Shown here: positions 46,595 through 55,903 of the stretch, piece by piece
How the letters are laid out: the number at the start of each line of letters is the position of its first letter
Numbering within the stretch: the stretch's first letter is position 1
DNA from: Pedobacter psychrodurus
GTDB lineage: Bacteria > Bacteroidota > Bacteroidia > Sphingobacteriales > Sphingobacteriaceae
Direction: 5' to 3'
DNA length: 64,000 bases
NCBI RefSeq assembly: GCF_004331735.1
Contig: NZ_SJSO01000001.1
Coordinates: 248,001-312,000 of the forward strand
The notes under the pieces: generated by a model
What the model was told of the DNA's origin: nothing
The model's database searches: none
Seen by the model: only the letters and a program-made list of their open reading frames with translations
Made by a program: the position numbers and the translations under genes

Positions 46595-48133
46595 ATGCTT
46601 GTAAAAACATACGGGAGTGCTGTTTATGGAGTAAATGCACTAACCATAACAATCGAAGTGAATATTAGCGCGGGTACCAAATACTATATGGTAGGCCTGC
46701 CCGATAATGCTGTAAAAGAAAGTTTGCAAAGGGTGGCTAGTGCCATTAACGTTTCAGGTTTTCGCATGCCCAAGCAGAAAATCGTAGTCAATTTAGCCCC
46801 TGCAGATATCAAAAAAGAAGGCTCATCTTACGATCTACCTATTGCAATTGGCATTTTAGCTGCATCAGGGCAAATTCCTGCCGACGAATTGGAAGATTAT
46901 TTCATCATGGGCGAACTTTCTTTAGATGGAAGTATACAGCCGATAAAAGGAGCTTTACCAATTGCGATACAGGCACAACAGGAAAGTTTTAAAGGATTTA
47001 TTTTACCCAAGCAAAACGTTCGCGAAGCAGCCATTGTAAACGATTTAGTTGCCTATGGTGTAGAAAACCTTGCTCAGGTAATTGCTTTCTTTAATAAGAG
47101 TGAAACGCTGGAACAGGTTAAAATAAACACCAAAGAAGAATTTTTAAAAAACATCAATAATTACGAACACGATTTTGCCGATGTTAAAGGCCAAGAAAAT
47201 ATTAAAAGAGCATTGGAAATTGCTGCCGCAGGTGGTCACAATGTTATTTTAATCGGTCCGCCAGGGGCAGGCAAAACCATGCTAGCCAAGCGCCTGCCAA
47301 CCATTTTACCGCCCTTAAATTTATACGAAGCTTTAGAAACCACAAAAATCCATTCTGTTGCTGGAAAACTCTCTGCAGCCGATGCTTTAATGACGATCCG
47401 TCCTTATCGCTCCCCACATCATACCATTAGCGATGTTGCATTAGTGGGCGGGGGAATGAATCCCCAGCCTGGAGAAATATCGCTGGCCCATAATGGGGTA
47501 CTTTTTTTAGATGAACTACCTGAGTTTAAGCGCACTGTTTTAGAGGTAATGCGCCAACCTTTAGAAGATCGTAAAGTGGCCATTGCAAGAGCAAGGTTTT
47601 CGGTAGAATATCCTGCAAGCTTTATGTTGGTGGCCTCGATGAATCCCTGCCCATGTGGTTTTTATAACCACCCGGAGAAAGATTGTGTTTGCGCTCCTGG
47701 AGTGGTGCAGAAATACCTAAGTAAAATATCTGGACCGCTGTTAGATCGGATTGATCTCCATGTAGAAGTAACCCCGGTTAATTTTACAGAATTAGCCTCC
47801 ACAGCAGAAACAGAAAGGAGCAATCTCATTAGGGAACGCGTAATTAAAGCCCGGGAAATTCAGGATAAACGTTTTGCTGATAAAGAAGAATTGCATTGCA
47901 ACGCCCAAATGAGTCCGAAAATGGTGCGTAAAGTATGCCAGGTTAGTGAGGCAGGGACCATCCTCCTCAAAACAGCTATGGAAAAGTTAGGATTATCTGC
48001 CCGTGCTTATGATAGGATTTTAAAGGTGGCCCGAACCATTGCCGATTTAGCCGGAAGTGAAAATGTAGAGCTCGAGCATTTAGCAGAATCGATTAATTAT
48101 AGGAGTTTGGATAGAGATGGCTGGGCAGGGTAA
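46595..48133 (+). CDS. comM: YifB/ComM-family Mg-chelatase-like AAA+ ATPase
   Basis: A 512-residue ATPase. An N-terminal Lon-protease-like (ChlI) domain spans about 20-140, the AAA+ core follows with Walker A GPPGAGKTM (about 226-234), FLDELPEF (Walker B region) and MNPCPCGFYNHPEKDCVC with four cysteines, and a C-terminal Mg-chelatase domain (LSARAYDRILKVARTIADL). ComM from Vibrio and Haemophilus is a branch-migration helicase promoting integration of donor DNA in natural transformation; homologues occur widely in non-competent species. The symbol is by homology. Confidence 0.92.
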   Translation: MLVKTYGSAVYGVNALTITIEVNISAGTKYYMVGLPDNAVKESLQRVASAINVSGFRMPKQKIVVNLAPADIKKEGSSYDLPIAIGILAASGQIPADELEDYFIMGELSLDGSIQPIKGALPIAIQAQQESFKGFILPKQNVREAAIVNDLVAYGVENLAQVIAFFNKSETLEQVKINTKEEFLKNINNYEHDFADVKGQENIKRALEIAAAGGHNVILIGPPGAGKTMLAKRLPTILPPLNLYEALETTKIHSVAGKLSAADALMTIRPYRSPHHTISDVALVGGGMNPQPGEISLAHNGVLFLDELPEFKRTVLEVMRQPLEDRKVAIARARFSVEYPASFMLVASMNPCPCGFYNHPEKDCVCAPGVVQKYLSKISGPLLDRIDLHVEVTPVNFTELASTAETERSNLIRERVIKAREIQDKRFADKEELHCNAQMSPKMVRKVCQVSEAGTILLKTAMEKLGLSARAYDRILKVARTIADLAGSENVELEHLAESINYRSLDRDGWAG

Positions 48134-48227
48134 AACGATTTGCAGAAAATCAATTTTTAAATACATGTAATAATCCGTTTTGCCTTTAACTATCTTTAAG
48201 AGATAAATAATTACTACCGTTTAATCC

Positions 48228-48884
48228 ATGAAGACTAAAAAAATCATAAAATTGTTAATTTATGCCTCCTTATTGGGCATCATTGTAGTATTGGGCATAA
48301 ATTTATTGGTAAAATCTCAAACTGATCCGGTAATTTTTTCAAAAGAAAAAGACACACCAGGAACTAAAGTGGCCATTATTTTCGGAGCAGGCATTAACAA
48401 TAATAAACCTAGCAAATACTTAAAAGATAGGCTCGATGCTGGTATCGAACTTTATAAAAACAATAAAATTGATAAAATTTTGCTGTCAGGAGATAACGGT
48501 AGTGATGCACACGATGAATTAACTGTAATGAAACTTTATTGTTATGAACATGGTGTTGATACCAATAAGATCTATCTTGATTATGCTGGCTTTGATAGCT
48601 ACTCTACCTTGTATAGATCTAAATATATCTTTAAAGTTGATACCGCCATTCTGGTTTCACAAAAATATCATTTAAACCGGTGTATCAATATCGGGAATAA
48701 ATTGGGCGTTAAATCATACGGCTTTGCTGCCGATCAAGGAACGTATCAGGGTTACAAATATGCTTCTTTTAGAGAATATTTTGCAGTTGTAAAATCCACA
48801 ATTGATATTTTAATTGGTAGAAAACCACACTTTTTAGGAAAAACAGTAAACATTAACGGCCCTTCAAATTATACCAAAGAATAA
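48228..48884 (+). CDS. SanA/YdcF (DUF218) family membrane protein
   Basis: A 218-residue protein with one N-terminal membrane helix (about 6-28) and a DUF218 domain outside: VAIIFGAGINNNKPSKYLKDRLDAGIELY, ILLSGDNGSDAHDE and AILVSQKYHLNRC are characteristic SanA-type segments. E. coli SanA affects envelope permeability to vancomycin, and ElyC affects peptidoglycan assembly, so an envelope role is likely. Apparently monocistronic. Confidence 0.85.
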   Translation: MKTKKIIKLLIYASLLGIIVVLGINLLVKSQTDPVIFSKEKDTPGTKVAIIFGAGINNNKPSKYLKDRLDAGIELYKNNKIDKILLSGDNGSDAHDELTVMKLYCYEHGVDTNKIYLDYAGFDSYSTLYRSKYIFKVDTAILVSQKYHLNRCINIGNKLGVKSYGFAADQGTYQGYKYASFREYFAVVKSTIDILIGRKPHFLGKTVNINGPSNYTKE

Positions 48885-49220
48885 CGTGAAATATATCGCT
48901 TTTTGATTACTTTGAGTGGTAAAAAATTTCTTTTTTCTTCAAATATCGGTCTATATCAATTTCAATAAACTCTCAAGTTCTTCTAAACTGAACAGTTTTA
49001 TTTGTTTTTGAGCGCTAGCAGCTGTAAAAAATCTGTATGGGCAGAAGGAGTGAAAAAAACGACCAACCACATCCATAAAACCCTATTAAACAGTATTTTA
49101 AACGCACATTCTTTTGCTGTTTTTATTTTGTTATCTCCCCATTTTTTAGGTATCAAGGATTCGTTTGGCATAGTCATTGTCATAGCCATGTTACATTTAT
49201 TACCTATTTAAAATAAAAAA
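48885..49220. other. Intergenic DNA, no convincing gene
   Basis: Short open frames exist on both strands (for example 49002-49211 plus, ending in a hydrophobic stretch), but none has a recognisable domain, promoter or start context. No repeat or RNA structure was recognised. Confidence 0.45.
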
Positions 49221-49229
49221 GTGAAAGAG

Positions 49230-49601
49230 ATGAAAAAGACAATTCAAATTTTCAGCATGCTTTTAATAGCATTAACCGTAATGGTATCATGTAAAAAAGA
49301 TACCGATCCTGCCGATCGGGATTTCTTTGTTGGTACTTATTCTGGAACCATTACTTATAACGATGGCTCAAAAGACATTAGCGATGATGATGGCAAGGTA
49401 AGGGTAGTTAAAACCGGCGATACCTATAACTTTATTTTTGGCACCGGTATCCCTGATATTACAGGCGTAAAATTCCAGGGTTCGGGTGATACTTACACAA
49501 GTATTGGCGACGGATTAACTGGTATAAGCGTTAACGCAAGTACATTAAAAATCTTGGTAACTAATTCTAAAGGTACCTGGACAGCAAATTGTACCCGATA
49601 A
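49230..49601 (+). CDS. Small putative lipoprotein
   Basis: Not recognised. The ATG at 49230 gives 123 residues; a GTG three codons upstream is also possible. The signal peptide ends LTVMVSC with KKDTD after the lipidated Cys. The remainder is Gly/Asp/Thr-rich with predicted beta strands (FVGTYSGTITYNDGSK, DGKVRVVKTGDTYNFIFG), resembling small lipocalin-like or META-like lipoproteins of Bacteroidota, without firm identity. A strong terminator follows at once, so it is a single-gene unit. Confidence 0.72.
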   Translation: MKKTIQIFSMLLIALTVMVSCKKDTDPADRDFFVGTYSGTITYNDGSKDISDDDGKVRVVKTGDTYNFIFGTGIPDITGVKFQGSGDTYTSIGDGLTGISVNASTLKILVTNSKGTWTANCTR

Positions 49602-49613
49602 TTCTTAATAAAA

Positions 49614-49639
49614 ATAAAAGCGCCAATTGGCGCTTTTAT
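49614..49639. terminator. Intrinsic terminator after the small lipoprotein gene
   Basis: A perfect 26-bp palindrome, ATAAAAGCGCC with its complement around AATT, ending in T-rich sequence. Confidence 0.85.
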
Positions 49640-49676
49640 TTTATACCTAATAATTCAGATTAGCTAAATTTATAGC

Positions 49677-50246
49677 ATGAGTTTTGAATTAAAAGCACAC
49701 CTCGAAGAAATCATCCCGCTTACCGATCAAGAATTTGAACCTATAATTGCCCATTTCAGGCTTAAAAAGCTCAAAAAACACCAATATTTGATCCAGGAAA
49801 ATGAACCTGTAAAAAATATCTATTTCGTAATTAAAGGGCTTTTAAAAGCCACTTTCACCGATGCCAACGGCAAGGAATACATTATACAGTTTGCCATGGA
49901 AAACTGGTGGATCTCTGATTTCAGGGCTTTTTACAGCAATGTAAACTCAATTACTAACATCAGCTGTTTAGAAGATGTAGAATTATTGGCCATTACCAAA
50001 GAGAACTTAGACAAAGTATGCGCTGAACACCATAAAATGGAGCATTTTTTCAGAGTGAAAAATAGTTTTGGTTATATAGCCTTACAACAACGGATTTTAT
50101 CCCTGCTTAGCACAAGTCCTAGAGAACGCTTTGAGCAATTATCGCAACAATATCCACAACTTACACAAAGGGTTTCTAAAACTATTATTGCAGCATACTT
50201 AGGCATTTCAAGGGAAACGTTAAGCAGGCTTACCGCAAAAGTGTGA
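49677..50246 (+). CDS. Crp/Fnr family transcriptional regulator
   Basis: A 189-residue regulator. The cyclic-nucleotide-binding-like beta barrel (about 15-120) contains LKKHQYLIQENEPVKNIYFVIKGLLKATF; the C-terminal winged helix carries VSKTIIAAYLGISRETLSRL, the recognition helix. Cysteines for an Fnr Fe-S cluster are absent and the nucleotide-binding residues are not conserved enough to predict cAMP. It is upstream of, and on the same strand as, the DJ-1/PfpI gene, which it probably regulates through the palindrome overlapping its own stop. Confidence 0.88.
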   Translation: MSFELKAHLEEIIPLTDQEFEPIIAHFRLKKLKKHQYLIQENEPVKNIYFVIKGLLKATFTDANGKEYIIQFAMENWWISDFRAFYSNVNSITNISCLEDVELLAITKENLDKVCAEHHKMEHFFRVKNSFGYIALQQRILSLLSTSPRERFEQLSQQYPQLTQRVSKTIIAAYLGISRETLSRLTAKV

Positions 50247-50258
50247 TTTAGCGCACAC
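50241..50258. promoter_or_regulatory. GTGTG-N8-CACAC palindrome, candidate regulator site
   Basis: An inverted repeat with the spacing expected of a dimeric Crp-family protein, overlapping the stop codon of the regulator gene and centred about 30 bp upstream of the -33 box of the next gene. Confidence 0.4.
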
Positions 50259-50278
50259 CAAATATGTGACTCTAATCC

Positions 50279-50309
50279 TTTGTCATTGAAAAATAGCACC
50301 ATAATTTTG
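50279..50309 (+). promoter_or_regulatory. Promoter of the DJ-1/PfpI gene
   Basis: TTTG (50279-50282), exactly 19 nt, then TAATTTTG (50302-50309). This is the best match in the window to the Bacteroidota consensus; the ATG follows 22 nt later. Confidence 0.7.
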
Positions 50310-50331
50310 TTTTATAAATACATAAAAAGAT

Positions 50332-51009
50332 ATGAACAAGAAAGTTTTATTCGTGCTTACAAGCCACGACGAATTGGGAAATACAGGTTTAAAAACAGGT
50401 TTTTGGTCAGAAGAGCTAGCTGCTCCCTATTATGCCTTAAGCGATAAGGGCATAGAAATTACATTGGCATCGTCAAAAGGTGGTCAACCACCCATTGACC
50501 CTAAAAGCGAAGATCCCATATTTCAAACCGATACCACGCGGAGAATGGATAAGGATGCTGTTCTATTGGATAAATTAAAAAACACCATTAAATTGGAAGA
50601 TGTAAAAATGAGTGATTACGATGCGGTTTTTTATCCTGGTGGCCATGGACCACTTTGGGATTTAGCAGAAAGCACAACCTCACAACAACTCATAACCGAA
50701 TTTTATACCGCCAATAAGCCAGTTGCTTTCGTTTGTCATGCGCCAGGGGTGCTTAAAGATGTAAAAGTGAATGGCGAATACCTGGTGAAAGACAAAAATG
50801 TAACCGGATTTACCAATACTGAAGAAGAGGCCGTACAATTAACAAAAGTAGTGCCTTTCCTTGTTGAGGATATGTTGGTAAAAAACGGCGGGCATTACAG
50901 CAAAATCGCTGATTGGAATCCTTATGCTGTGGTTGACGGCTTATTGATAACCGGACAAAATCCGGCCTCATCGGAAAAAGTAGCCGAAGAGTTGCTGAAA
51001 CTGATTTAA
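50332..51009 (+). CDS. DJ-1/PfpI family protein (Hsp31-like)
   Basis: A 225-residue protein of the class I glutamine-amidotransferase-like superfamily, Hsp31/glyoxalase III branch. The nucleophile is Cys135 in FVCHAPGVL with His next to it; the conserved acidic residue is in WSEEL (Glu27/28), and YPGGHGPLWDL is the family loop. Related enzymes detoxify methylglyoxal to lactate or act as stress chaperones. The preceding Crp-family gene suggests stress or electrophile control. Activity is inferred from the family. Confidence 0.88.
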   Translation: MNKKVLFVLTSHDELGNTGLKTGFWSEELAAPYYALSDKGIEITLASSKGGQPPIDPKSEDPIFQTDTTRRMDKDAVLLDKLKNTIKLEDVKMSDYDAVFYPGGHGPLWDLAESTTSQQLITEFYTANKPVAFVCHAPGVLKDVKVNGEYLVKDKNVTGFTNTEEEAVQLTKVVPFLVEDMLVKNGGHYSKIADWNPYAVVDGLLITGQNPASSEKVAEELLKLI

Positions 51010-51017
51010 TTATTTTT

Positions 51018-51046
51018 TATACAGGTTGAGAATATCAACCTGTATA
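51018..51046. terminator. Bidirectional terminator after the DJ-1/PfpI gene
   Basis: A perfect 12-bp stem (TATACAGGTTGA and complement) with a 5-nt loop lies between convergent genes, with T-rich and A-rich flanks. Confidence 0.83.
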
Positions 51047-51061
51047 AATATTGCAGGAAAG

Positions 51062-51313
51062 CTATAATTCTTCTTCCTCATCATCCTCTTCAGGAACATA
51101 TTTTTCAATGGCCTGTCCAATTGCATTCACTTCCTCGTCTTCTTCAAAAATCGGAAGTTCAGTTTTATAATCCATTTTTAACCAGATAGATGAGGTGTCT
51201 TTCTGAATTTGGATATATTCTCTTCCATCTTTAAAAATAGTATAAGAATCATTTCCTTCAGGGAAAACTGAATAATTAATTGGTCCGATTTCAATGTCGA
51301 AAGGTTCTTGCAT
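51062..51313 (-). CDS. Small acidic protein of unknown function
   Basis: Not recognised. The ATG at 51313 gives 83 residues (a TTG six codons upstream is less likely). It has no signal peptide or membrane segment, is acidic, and ends in a run of Asp/Glu (VPEEDDEEEEL). The middle (GNDSYTIFKDGREYIQIQKD) looks like paired beta strands. It is divergent from the next small gene. Codon pattern and the terminator facing it support a real gene. Confidence 0.6.
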   Translation of the reverse strand: MQEPFDIEIGPINYSVFPEGNDSYTIFKDGREYIQIQKDTSSIWLKMDYKTELPIFEEDEEVNAIGQAIEKYVPEEDDEEEEL

Positions 51314-51407
51314 GGCTAATATTTCTTGCAAAGATAAAAAATCTTTTTGTTGAGCTTAAGTCGGGCTGAATATATAAGACATTCTTATCTTTAATTATAA
51401 TTTTAAC

Positions 51408-51764
51408 ATGAACATGAGTTTTTCTAAAGCAGACAATAAAGTTGCCAGAAAGTTATTCGAGGTAGCTTTACAACGGGAACTAAAAAAAGAAATGGAGGTA
51501 TTCTCCGAAATTTTAAACCAATGGAAAAAACAACAGCCTGAAGATAATAGAGATGATTATTATAAAATTTTTACCGCTGTAACGGATTTCGACAAACACA
51601 TCGCCAGAAGATATGACGGGCTTAGGAATTCATGGTTTTTAGATACTGTAATTGCTATGCTTGTAGATAAAATCATTACAACAGCTGATTTAGAAGATTT
51701 TTCGGAAGAGGCAAAAAGTGAAATATCGAGGGGACTCAAATTTAGGGAAGAAAATGAACTATAA
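51408..51764 (+). CDS. Small helical protein of unknown function
   Basis: Not recognised. The 118-residue cytoplasmic protein is highly charged and almost entirely helical in appearance (KVARKLFEVALQRELKKEMEVFSEILNQW). It has no signal peptide or cysteines. ATGs at 51408 or 51414 are equally possible. It is divergent from the acidic small gene with 94 bp between them, so the two could share regulation, but nothing shows they interact. Confidence 0.65.
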   Translation: MNMSFSKADNKVARKLFEVALQRELKKEMEVFSEILNQWKKQQPEDNRDDYYKIFTAVTDFDKHIARRYDGLRNSWFLDTVIAMLVDKIITTADLEDFSEEAKSEISRGLKFREENEL

Positions 51765-51957
51765 ATAAGCCCAAATTCAGGAGAGATGAGTTCTGAATTT
51801 ACATGATAAAAGAATTGCCATTAATTCTGTGTTGCTCTGTGAGCTTTCTAGGTGAACGCTGTGGTTAAACAATAATTAAAAAATTACGCTTGATTGTTTA
51901 AAAATCCCTTCAATTATATTACTTTACGGCTAAAGAACTTACGCGATAGATAAGAAG

Positions 51958-53340
51958 ATGAAGTTAACGTTTTGGGGCGCAGCACAACAGGTAACAGGGA
52001 GTATGCACCTGCTAGAAGTTGGACATTATAAAATACTGATAGATTGTGGATTAGATTATGAGAAGGAAACCTACCAGGAAGAAAACCAGCAATTCCCTTT
52101 CGATCCGGCAAGCATAAACCTGGTTATTTTAACTCACGCCCATATTGATCACTCTGGTAATTTACCTACACTGGTTCGATTGGGTTTTGATGGCCAAGTA
52201 CTCTGTACACCACCAACAGCCGACCTTACATCGATACTATTATTCGATTCTGTAGAACTTTTTTTAAGAAAAGCTAGCCGGAAACCTCGCACCAAACGCG
52301 GTAACTTTAGCGGTCCAAAACCTTTGTACCTGCACAAACATGTGATGGATACGATCGATCGTTTTGTAACCATTGCCTTTAACAAACCTTTTAAGATTAA
52401 TGGCGATATCAGCCTAAGCTTTGTACCCGTGGGTCATTTACTTGGCGCCGCCGCAGCTATTTTAACCATAAACGATAATGGTATAGAGAAGAAAATTGCT
52501 TTTACAGGCGATATCGGCAGAGAGAACTACCCCGTTTTGGTTAATCCTGATCCGTTGCCAGAGGTTGACTACCTGGTAAGCGAAGCAACTTATGGCGGCA
52601 GAATGCACACCAAAAATCAGACCTTAGAGGAAAGATTAGTTCAGGAAATTACCGAAGCCTGTATTAAAAGTCCGGGTCGATTGATTATTCCAGCGTTTAG
52701 TATTGGCCGCACACAATCGTTGGTATTTGCCTTAAACCAGATTTTCACCAAAAAACTGTTGCCACCCATTCAGATTTTTGTAGATAGCCCTATGGCCATC
52801 CAAGCTACCGAGGTTTACCGCAAACACCATAACCTGGTTAATCAGGAAGCGAAAGATTTTTACCAAACCATGGGCGATGAATTTGAATTTGAGCATCTGG
52901 CTTACGTTCAAACCATGAAAGAAAGTAAAGATGTTTCTAATTATTTCGATCCTTGTATTATCATTTCATCTGCTGGAATGCTAGAAGGAGGGCGGATTCA
53001 AGATCATTTATACTACAATATTCAGAATTATTACTGTACCATTCTTTTTATCGGTTACTGTGCAAAAGGAACACTCGGCTATAAATTGTTAAGCGGCGCA
53101 CCAATTGTGCGGATTAAGGACCGCGAAATGATGGTTTACGCAACAATACACCAAACCGACCTGCTCAGTGGTCACGGCGATCATAATGACTTGATAAAAA
53201 CAATTAAACAAACCGGTCAACCCAAAAAAGTTTTCTTGGTGCATGGTGAAGATAAAAGTCTGCAAAGTCTTTCTTTAGCTTTACAAGAAGATGGTTTTAA
53301 TGTTGCCGTACCTGACAGGGGAGAGGTGTTTGAGTTATAG
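51958..53340 (+). CDS. MBL-fold beta-CASP hydrolase (CPSF/YSH1-like RNA-processing family)
   Basis: A 460-residue metallo-beta-lactamase-fold protein. The metal motif HAHIDH lies at 60-65, with further ligands in PVGHLLGAAA and FTGDIG; the beta-CASP insert has SEATYGGR, IPAFSIGRTQ and VDSPMA. The C-terminal RMK-like part reads GYCAKGTLGYKLL, and HQTDLLSGHGDHNDL and VFLVHGE complete the family. This is the bacterial branch related to archaeal and eukaryotic CPSF nucleases, presumed ribonucleases; the substrate is unknown. Monocistronic. Confidence 0.9.
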   Translation: MKLTFWGAAQQVTGSMHLLEVGHYKILIDCGLDYEKETYQEENQQFPFDPASINLVILTHAHIDHSGNLPTLVRLGFDGQVLCTPPTADLTSILLFDSVELFLRKASRKPRTKRGNFSGPKPLYLHKHVMDTIDRFVTIAFNKPFKINGDISLSFVPVGHLLGAAAAILTINDNGIEKKIAFTGDIGRENYPVLVNPDPLPEVDYLVSEATYGGRMHTKNQTLEERLVQEITEACIKSPGRLIIPAFSIGRTQSLVFALNQIFTKKLLPPIQIFVDSPMAIQATEVYRKHHNLVNQEAKDFYQTMGDEFEFEHLAYVQTMKESKDVSNYFDPCIIISSAGMLEGGRIQDHLYYNIQNYYCTILFIGYCAKGTLGYKLLSGAPIVRIKDREMMVYATIHQTDLLSGHGDHNDLIKTIKQTGQPKKVFLVHGEDKSLQSLSLALQEDGFNVAVPDRGEVFEL

Positions 53341-53450
53341 TTCAATTGTTCATTAGTGATGATGATTTTTCTTGACAGTCTATGGTCTTTTGGCTCGTAG
53401 TTGATGGCCATTGCGGCTAATAAACCATGATCTATTAACATCAACCAAAA

Positions 53451-53478
53451 AGAGATTCTTCATTGCATTCAGAATGAC
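53451..53478. repeat. GTCAT-type half repeat
   Basis: The minus strand reads GTCATTCTGAATGC...GAATCTCT, a single arm of a common palindromic element type, in the gap between the beta-CASP gene and proA. Confidence 0.45.
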
Positions 53479-53488
53479 AATAAATCTA

Positions 53489-54736
53489 TCAGCCCCTCAC
53501 TTGCCCATCACCTCTAACCACCCACTTATAACTGGTTAACTCTTCCAAGCCCATTGGTCCGCGGGCATGAAGTTTTTGTGTGCTGATACCAATTTCGGCA
53601 CCCAGACCAAACTGTGCACCATCAGTAAATCCGGTAGAAGCATTGGCATAAACCGCAGCGGCATCTACTTCATTTAAAAATTGGGCAATATTAGTAGCAT
53701 CTTCAGAAATAATGGCTTCGCTATGTTTAGAACTGTAATCGGCAATGTGGTTCAATGCTTCAGCTAAATCAGCTACTACTTTAACGGCTAATTTTAACGA
53801 TAAAAACTCCGTTCCAAAATGCTCCGGTGCAGCTTGGTTTAAAAGTTGGGCTGGGTAAAAAGCCTTTAATACTTCATAACTCTTTTCATCAGCATATAAC
53901 TCAACATTTCCTTCTGCCAAAGGAGATAGAAGCGCTGGAAGATCGCTAAGCCTTTTTTGATTAACCAATACACAATCCAGAGAATTACAAACGCTCACTC
54001 TCCTGGTTTTGGCGTTAAAAATAATCGCTTTTCCTTTCTCTAAATCTCCAGATTCATCAAAATAAGTGTGTACAATTCCGGCACCCGTTTCAATAACCGG
54101 GATTTTACTGTTTTCGCGTACGTAATTAATTAAGGATTGACTTCCCCTCGGGATCAGCACATCAACAAAACCTCTTGCATTTAATAAAGCTTCGGTTGCG
54201 GCTCTTTCTGCCGGCAATAGCGTTAAAACATCACGGTTGATTTTATAGGTATCTAGTACAGCATGAATTACTTTGGCGATAGCCAAATTTGAAAACTCAG
54301 CATCACTGCCTCCTTTGAGCACAGCAACGTTTCCAGTTTTAAAACAAAGTGAGAATACATCGGCAGTAACATTTGGCCGGGCTTCATAAATTACGCCAAC
54401 CACACCTAATGGCACACTAACCTTTTGGATATGTAGCTGGTTATCCATTATTCTATCAGAAAGGATTTTACCCAACGGGATGTTTAAGCCTGCAACATTT
54501 TTAAGATCATTTGCAATATCGGCAATACGTGCTGCGCTTAATTTTAACCTGTCGTATTTAGGATCTTCGATGGGCATTTTTGCTAAATCTTTTACATTTT
54601 CAGCAAGAATTAATTCAGTATCGGCTACTAACGCAGCAGACAGATCTGTTAAAACGGCATCTGTTGTTTCCTTACTTAAGCTAATCATGGTACGACTAGC
54701 CTGCCTGGCTTTTTCGAAGTATTGTTTGTAATCCAT
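53489..54736 (-). CDS. proA: Gamma-glutamyl phosphate reductase
   Basis: Second step of proline synthesis: NADPH-dependent reduction of glutamyl-5-phosphate to the semialdehyde. The ATG at 54736 gives 415 residues; an earlier ATG at 54757 lies within a palindromic repeat and is unlikely. Motifs: [39 protein letters not shown], the catalytic-Cys segment [13 protein letters not shown], and the C-terminal [25 protein letters not shown]. It is downstream of proB on the same strand, with the repeat between them. Confidence 0.96.
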   Translation of the reverse strand: MDYKQYFEKARQASRTMISLSKETTDAVLTDLSAALVADTELILAENVKDLAKMPIEDPKYDRLKLSAARIADIANDLKNVAGLNIPLGKILSDRIMDNQLHIQKVSVPLGVVGVIYEARPNVTADVFSLCFKTGNVAVLKGGSDAEFSNLAIAKVIHAVLDTYKINRDVLTLLPAERAATEALLNARGFVDVLIPRGSQSLINYVRENSKIPVIETGAGIVHTYFDESGDLEKGKAIIFNAKTRRVSVCNSLDCVLVNQKRLSDLPALLSPLAEGNVELYADEKSYEVLKAFYPAQLLNQAAPEHFGTEFLSLKLAVKVVADLAEALNHIADYSSKHSEAIISEDATNIAQFLNEVDAAAVYANASTGFTDGAQFGLGAEIGISTQKLHARGPMGLEELTSYKWVVRGDGQVRG

Positions 54737-54751
54737 TTTTTTATTAAGATC

Positions 54752-54813
54752 CGTCATGCTGAATTCATTTCAGCATCTATTAATTAAGATCCTGAAACGA
54801 GTTCAAGATGACG
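54752..54813. repeat. GTCAT-bounded palindromic repeat between proB and proA
   Basis: 62 bp beginning CGTCATGCTGAATT and ending GTTCAAGATGACG, forming an imperfect hairpin (GATGCTGAAAT-type arms) with an AT-rich centre. Its left arm matches the element at 46292. Confidence 0.75.
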
Positions 54814-54823
54814 AATGATTCTA

Positions 54824-55903
54824 CTAAATAGCCGAGTAAAAATAATCGTAATGCACCAGTGCTTTTTGTTTCTTTTGTCCGACTCTTTCCCTCGCTTTGT
54901 CTGATCCGTATTCAGCGATTCCAAGGCCAATTAGGTTATTTTTTTCGTCTACAATTTTAATAATGTCGCCTTTTAAAAAGTCTGTTTGGATTTCGATTAT
55001 CCCAACTGGCAACAAACTGGTTGCCTTGCCAGAGGTTAATACCGTTTTTGCACCATCATTCAACTTTACAATGCCTGTTGCAGCGGTTTCAGAATGGGCA
55101 ATCCATTTTTTCTTGCCCGATTTGCTTTTTTCGGGCACAAAGCGCGTATGTACCAGTTCTTTGTTTAACAAAGAAGTAAGCACATTATCTTGGGTTCCGT
55201 TGGCAATATGGACCGTTATCCCCAATTTAGCAACTTTTTGCGCCATAGTCGATTTGGTAATCATTCCGCCTCGGCCAAATTGCGATTTACCAGTTTGGAT
55301 AAAGGACGCCAGGTTAGCAACCGAACCATTAATTTCTTCAATAACAGCCGATCCTTCCATTTTTGGATCACCATTATAAATGCCATTTACATTCGATAGG
55401 ATAATCAAGGCATCAGCATTTAACATCGAAGCAATTAAGCCCGCCAGCTCGTCGTTATCAGTAAACATCAGTTCAGTAACCGAAACCACATCATTTTCAT
55501 TTACGACAGGGATTACCTCGTTTTGAAGCAGAATCTGCAGGCAGTTTTTCATGTTTAAATAATGTGCTCGATCGCGGAAATCTTCTTTCGTAACCAAAAC
55601 CTGTGCACACTGAATTTCATGTGCCGCAAAGAAATTAGCATAAGTATTAATCAACTTTACCTGACCAATGGCTGCTAATAGTTGTCTTGTGGTTACGGCA
55701 TCTTGTTTTTCAGAAACCTTGATCAAACTTCTGCCTGATGCTACCGCACCGGAAGAAACCAAAATAACCTCAATGCCCTGCTTTTTAATGTCGGCCAGTT
55801 GATTTACAAGGTGTTTAATCCTAGCTTCATCAGGCAAACCATTCGCTTGTGTAATTACATTCGAACCAACTTTAACAACTATTTTTTTGTACTCTAATTT
55901 CAT
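54824..55903 (-). CDS. proB: Glutamate 5-kinase with PUA domain
   Basis: First step of proline synthesis: ATP-dependent phosphorylation of glutamate. The ATG at 55903 gives 359 residues. The kinase domain shows IVVKVGSNVIT, ILVSSGAVASGR, PVVNENDVVSVTELMFTDNDELA and GRGGMITKSTMAQ; the C-terminal PUA domain (about 270-359) includes KTVLTSGKATSLLPVGI. It is usually feedback inhibited by proline. First gene of a proBA unit interrupted by a 62-bp repeat. Confidence 0.96.
   Translation of the reverse strand: MKLEYKKIVVKVGSNVITQANGLPDEARIKHLVNQLADIKKQGIEVILVSSGAVASGRSLIKVSEKQDAVTTRQLLAAIGQVKLINTYANFFAAHEIQCAQVLVTKEDFRDRAHYLNMKNCLQILLQNEVIPVVNENDVVSVTELMFTDNDELAGLIASMLNADALIILSNVNGIYNGDPKMEGSAVIEEINGSVANLASFIQTGKSQFGRGGMITKSTMAQKVAKLGITVHIANGTQDNVLTSLLNKELVHTRFVPEKSKSGKKKWIAHSETAATGIVKLNDGAKTVLTSGKATSLLPVGIIEIQTDFLKGDIIKIVDEKNNLIGLGIAEYGSDKARERVGQKKQKALVHYDYFYSAI

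Noticed and set aside
49002..49211. 69-codon plus-strand frame and an overlapping 63-codon minus-strand frame in the gap before the small lipoprotein gene
   Set aside because: Neither has a recognisable domain, signal, promoter or start context, and both overlap each other; likely chance frames in AT-rich DNA.
54897..55379. 160-codon plus-strand frame inside proB
   Set aside because: Antisense shadow of a highly conserved gene; no independent signals.
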